64,000 bases of DNA, taken from positions 11,531,201 to 11,595,200 of the forward strand of contig NC_092670.1 in assembly GCF_964355755.1 (NCBI RefSeq). The letters run 5' to 3'. Under the pieces are notes generated by a model. It had not been told where the DNA came from. It was given only the letters and a program-made list of their open reading frames with translations, and ran no database searches. Below are positions 57,217 to 64,000 of the stretch, in pieces; the stretch's first letter is position 1; the number at the start of each line of letters is the position of its first letter. The stretch comes from Antedon mediterranea (lineage: Eukaryota; Echinodermata; Crinoidea; Comatulida; Antedonidae). The translations under genes were made by a program, and so were the position numbers.

Positions 57217-59244
57217 AGTCAAGTCGCCCCATCGCAAAGTCGCCCCATACAAAGTCGCCCCTTACACAGTCGCCCCATCGCAAAGTCGCCCCAAAACAAA
57301 GTCGCCCCGACACAGTCGCCCTATCGCAAAGTCGCCCCATCGCAAAGTCGCCCCAACGCAAAGTCGCTCCATCGCAAAGTCGCCCCATCACAAAGTCGCC
57401 CTATCGCAAAGTCGCCCCAAAACGTTAAAAAATAGTTTACAAGTGCGTAAAATGTTGCAATGATACACAAAATAACACGGAACGTGTAGGCATAAAAGGG
57501 GAAGCCCCGCCATGTAGTCTCGGGTCACACGATCGGCACGCACCCCAATCATCAGAGAGGAAGCCCCCGACTAATCACTCGGTCGCACTCCGCGGTCGCA
57601 CGAACGTGCTAGCTTACCAGAGGGAAACCCCCGTAATTACTCCGCCGTTGCCGTTGTCGCACTCTACAACGCACCATCTGAAGATGGGGAAACCCCGCCG
57701 GAGTTTTACGATGATATCAGTCGCGTTCGAAATCGGTCGCGATAAAATGATGTTATACGATCTAGATTATTTTTACTTTGGTCGATGAATATTTATTATT
57801 ATTATATAATTGATTTTTGTTTTTATTCTACACATTTATACATTTATTATATTATCCTAAAAAATGAGCTGGTATCGCGTAGGTTGAAGAAATTGTAATT
57901 GTGGCTCTGGTAACTAATTTTAAAATCATATTAAATTAACATTTTCGAAACTATAAATCAGGGATAATCTTTTTAAAACTTTCAAACAAGGGACTATTTT
58001 TTTAATGATTTTTAAAAAGCACATCACTCCATTAAAACCTGTAAAATACAAATTAAAACACATATTATGTATATGTTATGCGCGATTTGAACGATTTGCG
58101 CAATTTGAAATTGCGCAAAAAAATCCTTGCGCAATTTGAAATTGCGCAAAGAATTCTTGCGCAATTTAAAATTGCGCAAAGATTTTTTTGCGCAATTTCA
58201 AATTGCGCAATCAACTTGCGCAATTTCAAATTGCGCAAGAAAATCTTTGCGCAATTTTAAATTGCGCTGCACAATTTGTAAATTGCGCAAGATAGTTCTT
58301 GCGCAATATGACACCTTTGCGCAATTTGAAAACGAACTGTAAATTTTCAAATTGCGCAACAAAATTCTACCAGACAATCGGTATTATAATAATTTATTGG
58401 AAACTAAATAACTCAAAATAAAACATAATAAATGCGAAGATAACATGTGTATAATAAATACATAACATTTATTATTACAATTAAATAATATTATCACTGT
58501 AACTTGAAATAAATCAAAATAAATGTAAAAATTAAGTTTTTAATATTAGTTTAAGCTAGGCCATGTAACCTAGTCAGTATCAGTAGTCCAGACCCTAGCT
58601 AGGCTAGAGTAGTATAGCCGGCCGCCCGCGCCGCGCCCGCCTGGTGGAACACCACCGCTTCGTTTTCCTTCGTCGGTATGCTAACTTATAACAATATTTG
58701 CACTACTAAAATAAGGAAATGCGATATTTATCTTTAATTTTGAATCATTCTTAGAAATTACTATAAAAATATGGGTGTGCATGATTTCACAATCTGTCGA
58801 AAAACCTTGCGCAATTTGCAGATTACTTGCGCAATTTAATACGTTGCTTGCGCAATTTGAAACACATGTTTCAATTCAAATTGCGCAAGGATTTTTTTTG
58901 CGCAATTTCAAATTGCGCAAATCGTTCAAATCGCGCATAACACCTATAATAGGAATAGGATAAACATTAATGTATACGACATTTAGCGCGACCAAAGTAA
59001 CAACGCAATCGATATCAAACGCAACCGATATGATTAAAACCGTGGGCGACTTTGCGATGGGGCGACTTTGCGTTGGGGCGACTTTGCGATGGGGCGAATT
59101 TGCGATGGGGCGACTTTGTAATGGGGCGACTTTGAGATGGGGCGACTGTGCCGGGGCGACTTTGTTTTGGGGCGACTTTGCGATGGGGCGACTTTGTATT
59201 GGGCGACTTTGTATGGGGCGACTTTGCGATGGGGCGACTTGACT
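57217..59244. mobile_element. Nested foldback with arrays of AAAGTCGCCCCATCGC at both ends
   Basis: The ends AGTCAAGTCGCCCC and GGGGCGACTTGACT bound a left array (57225-57425) and an inverted right array (59045-59240) of 14-16 bp GTCGCCCCATCGCAAA units. Comparison with copy 1 of the host foldback shows the insertion site. The flanks GGATGCT and GGATCCC may be an imperfect target duplication. Inside, about 57498-57700 has three or more units of about 62 bp starting GGGGAAGCCCCG, and another element sits at 58075-58941. No coding content is recognised. Confidence 0.82.
58075..58941. mobile_element. Innermost foldback with palindromic GCGCAATTTGAAATTGCGC repeats
   Basis: The ends GTTATGCGCGATTTGAACG and CGTTCAAATCGCGCATAAC are perfect inverted repeats. 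The left side (58093-58365) is an array of about nine units, roughly 30 bp each, built on GCGCAATTTGAAATTGCGC, itself a palindrome, with spacers such as AAGAATTCTT and AAAAATCC. The right side (58805-58925) has fewer, inverted units. The middle is AT-rich with a GC-rich island at 58618-58650. It lies inside the element at 57217-59244. Confidence 0.82.
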
Positions 59245-59412
59245 GGATCCCGCCTAGCCTAGGCCTACTAGGGGATCTAGACAAGTGACCAAGGATCACC
59301 GGACAGCTACAACTAATACTACAATACAATAATACTACTACAATAACTACTACTGCTACTACCTAGGCCTAGCTAGTGAGTAGTAGTAGGTAGCTACTAC
59401 TAGGCTCTAGGG

Positions 59413-62400
59413 GGGTGTGTCGAAAGCGAAGACCTCGAAAGCGAAGATCGAAGACCGAAGACCTCGAAAGCGAAGACCCTACGAAATGGTAGTGTGCACA
59501 AAATCCGACCAAAATCGATGATAACACCTTGAATTTACAGATTCTAAAAAAATATTTCGATTTTAATCGTTATGTTATCAAAAAACATGACTTTATCTAG
59601 CTATGAACAAGCTCACGTGTTTTCGCTAATGGAGTTAATATGTGATATAGTTTTACGAACAAACACATCGCGCTATTTGCAAGGCGACGGACACACAAGA
59701 AGGACCTCGAATTGAATGCAATATTAAATGTCACTTTTTCCGATAACTTAGCATTGTAGCACACGTCCCCTACAATTTAAAGCCATAGCCAACTGTATAG
59801 AAAAGTATAGAAATAAACTACAGTAAAGTAAATAAATTAAAGTAAGTAAATTGTAAGAAGTAAAGGATGGCCATATGCTTATTTAGCCTAATTTTAGAGC
59901 CTATAGGCCTAGGCCTATAAAAAGTGTCCGTATCATAGATTTTACACTTGTTTTTAAAAATGTTATACGTACGCGTGAATACAACTTAGAGATCTTTTTT
60001 TTTTTTGCATTTAAATATTATTATGTTGATGTATGTTTATTATCTATAATATTTGCCTATTGTCTAAATGTATGAATAAATACAATAAGATATTTATTTT
60101 CCTTTAGTTATTCTATATAGGCCTATAGTATTTTAAACTTGTACATTTTCCCCATTGTAGCCAATACTACAGTATTACTGATTTAATTATTCGCCAGTTT
60201 AAAAATGTTTTTCTAATGTATTCATAATGGACAAATAATATTATCAGTATCGGTTAGTGTGGTTGGCGAAGCGACAGTACTATGTAAAGAAGAAAAATGT
60301 AAAATAAATATTTCATTAACCAACGTGAACTACTAAACGAAAACATCCTACCGCAACGTATTGTATTGGCGCGCGCGCAACATTAGAAAATACTCTTCTA
60401 TCTATTTTTGCATCCCCTCTTACAATCGAGAATCATGATGAACGTAAAGCAGTCGGTGTTGAACACGTCGGTTCCCACTTATGTTGACACGCAAGTTTGT
60501 TCTTAAGGCGCACTTTGAGTCGATCTGGAAACTAATTCCAGCTCTTAAAATATTTCCCGGGCCAAATTTGTCAGAATATATTCAAATTATGATTTGACAA
60601 GAAGTAAAAAGAACGAACGATATAGGCATCAGCGTTCTGCAAATTTTGGTTATAAATCGGTCGTTTCCTGCGACATATCATCTGTTTCACGGCTTCCATA
60701 ATTCCGAATAATTATGCCATTATGTCAACGTTCACAAAGACAAAAGCCATTCAAAACAAAGATTGAAATAAAAAATATTCCCTCCAAAATTACAAGTTGC
60801 CGATTTTGTTACGGTTGCAATGTGATTAGTGACGATAGTGTGTTCACGTTTAATTTTTTTTCAATATTAAAACGGGTGTTTATTCATATCGGTATTACGT
60901 TTACCGACACTGTCAAAAGATTAGTTTAATGAAGTTCCAGTCCCCCCAACCACAATTTTCCTCATCATCAAATAAAAAACTGACTTTTGTTTTCAAGCAT
61001 TGCCCGTGGTGAATACAAAAAGAGATACTCTCTATAAATCTTTATTAAGTGATGGTGAATGTTTATCGGGCTTAACCACTCTAACCCCCAACCTTCTATC
61101 TCACAGGCTTGTGGTTGAGACGACTATTCAACAGTCTCCCGATTTTCAACAGATTGTCGACGTCCCGCTTCTAAATGTTTGCATCCCTGCCATGACAAAA
61201 CAAACAACAAAACAAAACATAAAATTTTAATTAAGAAACAGGTTACCGGTTGTTGACCATTTAAATATAGAATTGACACTAATACAAACAAATCTAACAG
61301 AATTATACTATTATAACGGGTTAACAATCAAGAAAAATTTTCAGAGTGTGATGTCTATCGTTCGTTCTACAGTATTAGCCTTTTGTCAAATCATAATTTG
61401 AATACAGTATTATTTTTTACTTTGACAATACAAAGATATAAAATAAAGTTCTGTTCACGGTAAGCTATTGGGACGAACTGTCATTGGCCCGGGAAATATT
61501 TTAAGAGCTGTAATTGGTTTTCAGATCGACGCAAAGTGCGCCGTAAGAAAATAACGTTGCGTGTCATCACAAGTGGAAACCGGTGTGTTCAACAATATTT
61601 CTGCTTTATTACGTTCATCATGATTCTCGATCGTAAGAGGGGATGCAAAATAGATAGAAGATAGATGGATAGATTTTCTGTTGCGCGCGCCAACGATACG
61701 TTGCGGCAGAATTTTTTTGGTTTAGTGGTTCATACGTTGGTTAATGAAATATTTATTTTCCTTAAAAGGAAAATAAATATTTCATTAACCAAAAAAAAAT
61801 TTACATTTTTCTTTACATCATCTGTCGCTTCTCCAACCACACTAAATATTCTGATACTGATATAGGCCCTATTTTTTGTCTATTATGAATACATTAGAAA
61901 ACATTTTGAAACTGGCGATTAAGTAAAATAGCAATAGTTACAATGGGAAAATGTAAAAGTTTAAATACAATACAGGAAAATGAATATCTTATTGTATTTA
62001 TTCATACATTTAGATAATAAACAATAGGCAAATATTATAGATAAAAAACACATAGCAACATATTTAAATGCAAAAAAGATCTCTGTACCTAACATTTAAA
62101 AGCAAGTGTAAAATCTATGATGCCTATAGGCTCTAAAATAAACCTAAATACCGGGCCTTCCGCCATCCTTTACTTCTTACAATTTACTTACTGTAGTTTA
62201 TTTCTATACTTATAAACAATTGGCTATGATTTTAAATTGTTATCGGAACAAGTGACATTTCATGTGCGAGGTCCTTCTTGTGCATCCGTCGCCTTGCAAA
62301 TAGCGCGATGTGTTTGTTTGTAAAACTATATCACATATTAACTCCATTGGCGAAAACACGTGAGCTTGTTCATAGATAAAGTCATGATTTTTTTAAATAT

Positions 62401-62568
62401 AACGATTAAAAATGAAATATTTTTTCAGGATCTGTAAATTCAAGGTGTTATCACGATTTTGTATGATTTTGGTCGGATTTTGTGCACACTACCATTTCGT
62501 AGGGTCTTCCCTTTCGAGGTCTTCGGTCTTCGATCTTCGCTTTCGAGGTCTTCGCTTTCGACACACCC
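59413..62568. mobile_element. 3.2 kb foldback element with 10 bp target duplication
   Basis: The termini GGGTGTGTCGAAAGCG and CGCTTTCGACACACCC are flanked on both sides by GGCTCTAGGG (59403-59412 and 62569-62578), which occurs once at the matching site of foldback copy 1 (about 6112). The arms of about 1.2 kb are inverted repeats centred near 60990. They share CGAAGACCTCGAAAGCGAAG repeats at the tip, a GCGCGCGC segment and CCCGGGAAATATTTTAAGAG. The central 740 bp (about 60620-61360) is unique. Long inverted ends with a 9-10 bp duplication suggest a Mutator-like non-autonomous element (inference). No transposase is seen. Confidence 0.85.
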
Positions 62569-64000
62569 GGCTCTAGGGCGTATGTATGAATGATGTTAAC
62601 TACTAGGTAGGGCTTAGGCTAGGCCTAGAGGCCTACTAGTACTAGGCTAGGCCTAGACTTAAGTTGTAGTAGGCTAGGGCCGGGCCTGCTGCCTTAGGCT
62701 AGGCTACTACTACTACTAGGCAGCCCATGATGGGTACGAGTAAGCCAAAATTTTGGATACATGTAAACCAAAATTAGGGTACGAGCGTGTAATTGGCATG
62801 GCATGGGTACGGGTTAACCTGTATCCTTCTAGCTAATCGTACTATGCCTAGGCCTCAAGTAAGTCTACGCTACCCAGTCCGGCTACAATATGGTCTATTT
62901 TGTTTTATAGCTTTATTGATAATAGCTGGGTTCAAATCTGGCTTTTTCTCATTCTAAAACAGATTTCCTTATAATAAAATAATATATGAATTTATTTGTA
63001 ATATTATTGTAATGTATACATAATATAAGTAATTGCCATTGCCTTTATTACTATTAATTATGTATTATACGGTTACCCCTTAATTATACTATAGTATAAT
63101 TTCCTTGTTATATTTTACAATATTTTCTTCCTAATTCTACAATTTTGTCTTTCACAGCACAAATTTATCATACTGAATCATCACACACCAAGTCTCATAA
63201 ATCTCTACTGTATTTGTCCAAGCTACTCCAGCTACATGGCATTGCCTTGAGGCTAAATTACACGGTATACTGGCACTACCATCATTCCTGGCTCGTCAAC
63301 CTGTACCACATAAGCACAGTTTCAGTTTCAGTTTATTTACCATTTCAATTTCTGAACATAAGAGATGAACAACTTATATGGATGGATAACCGTAAGAGCG
63401 AAGCTCGTTTACCGGTCACCCGTTAGTGCAGTGACATTACAGACAACATAAAGACAGGACAAAGGTGCAATACTTAACAAGACATGTGAACACTTGTGTT
63501 TGCAACCCCTTGGATAAAATAATATATTTATATAATGGAGAAAGTTAGATATTATAATATTTCTTTTTGATCATACAATGATAATTTTTAAATTACTTCT
63601 TAAGAAGTCATACTACTGATTCAAAATAGTGACTTACACCCTGTGGTCAAGGCTTTCTTTGCTCTTATGCTTATTTCCTCCAACATACAGAGTACATAGG
63701 ACTTTTTTTATTCATAACTGTTGAATTGTTTCCCAATACATAGTACCTATTGGTATTATATCTAAAAATACAAAGGCGGCCAACACAGATAGTTCCATAT
63801 ATACAGTACTCTTTTATAAATAAATGTATCTCTCCAAACTACTCCCAACTACCTAATCTAATAATAGTACTATTAGCATACTACTATACACTTTGTAGAC
63901 AAGAAATAAGTTGTATACACTAGAGGACTTATGGTAGTACAGTCGATTGCCCTCTCACTGGCCCGGTCAACATAATCTATACCTAGATTATTACAGTAAT

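Larger units (their letters stand above)
56726..64000. mobile_element. Giant foldback element, copy 2 (one arm, runs off the window)
   Basis: It begins TATGGCAAGCCTCAGCTG like copy 1 at 5493 and follows the left arm of copy 1 closely to the window end (64000 corresponds to about 8180). It is interrupted by two other elements (57217-59244 and 59413-62568). It lacks the 628 bp TTAA element of copy 1. Its start lies in a LINE coding frame. If the target duplication is 7 bp as in copy 1, CAGTAAG (56719-56725) should recur at its far end outside the window. Confidence 0.88.

Noticed and set aside
60714-61230. Open frames of 71 and 76 codons in the unique centre of the 3.2 kb foldback
   Set aside because: No domain, no splice context and no similarity to a transposase that I can recognise.

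Overview
The window is from a metazoan nuclear genome. It is AT-rich, its genes are split by many GT-AG introns, and repeats fill more than half of it. Five intron-containing genes can be read exon by exon with matching phases: CMC1, STAM, a divergent Rab7-like GTPase, SMNDC1 (SPF30) and an alpha-2,8-sialyltransferase (ST8SIA family). An ST8-type sialyltransferase together with this repeat style suggests an invertebrate deuterostome, perhaps an echinoderm. The species is inference only.

Layout. 1-2153: diverged repeats and the 5' part of a tRNA-His gene. 2154-15258: a 13.1 kb composite insertion with TGTAAGATT/AATCTTACA ends and CCGG on both sides. It interrupts that tRNA-His gene and holds a higher-order satellite (2437-4975), a 7.9 kb giant palindromic foldback element (5493-13363) and a LINE tail. 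15259-16228: a tandem tRNA-His/tRNA-Trp array, partly decayed. 16987-29225: CMC1 (minus) and STAM (plus), head to head with 319 bp between start codons. 32956-34669: the Rab7-like gene (minus). 35925-40269: SMNDC1 (plus). 40480-44103: two minisatellites and a foldback element. 44620-48956: the sialyltransferase (plus). 49800-56725: decayed L1/Tx1-like LINEs, the first split by a 2.9 kb TTAA-flanked element that may carry a small spliced gene. 56726-64000: a second, truncated copy of the giant foldback, with smaller foldback elements nested inside it.

The five genes do unrelated housekeeping or trafficking jobs: cytochrome oxidase assembly (CMC1), ESCRT-0 endosomal sorting (STAM), probable late-endosome traffic (Rab7-like), spliceosome assembly (SMNDC1) and glycan sialylation in the Golgi (ST8SIA). 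STAM and the Rab both act on endosomes, but nothing shows that they work together. At least ten copies of one short MITE and several of another lie in introns and between genes.

The most unusual signals are: (1) the Rab7-like gene, whose first exon encodes about 104 residues resembling a BEL/Pao retrotransposon Gag N-terminus, spliced in frame to the GTPase; (2) the 13.1 kb element inserted in a tRNA-His gene with both gene ends still visible; (3) the nested foldback elements; (4) a MITE that appears to supply the sialyltransferase stop codon.
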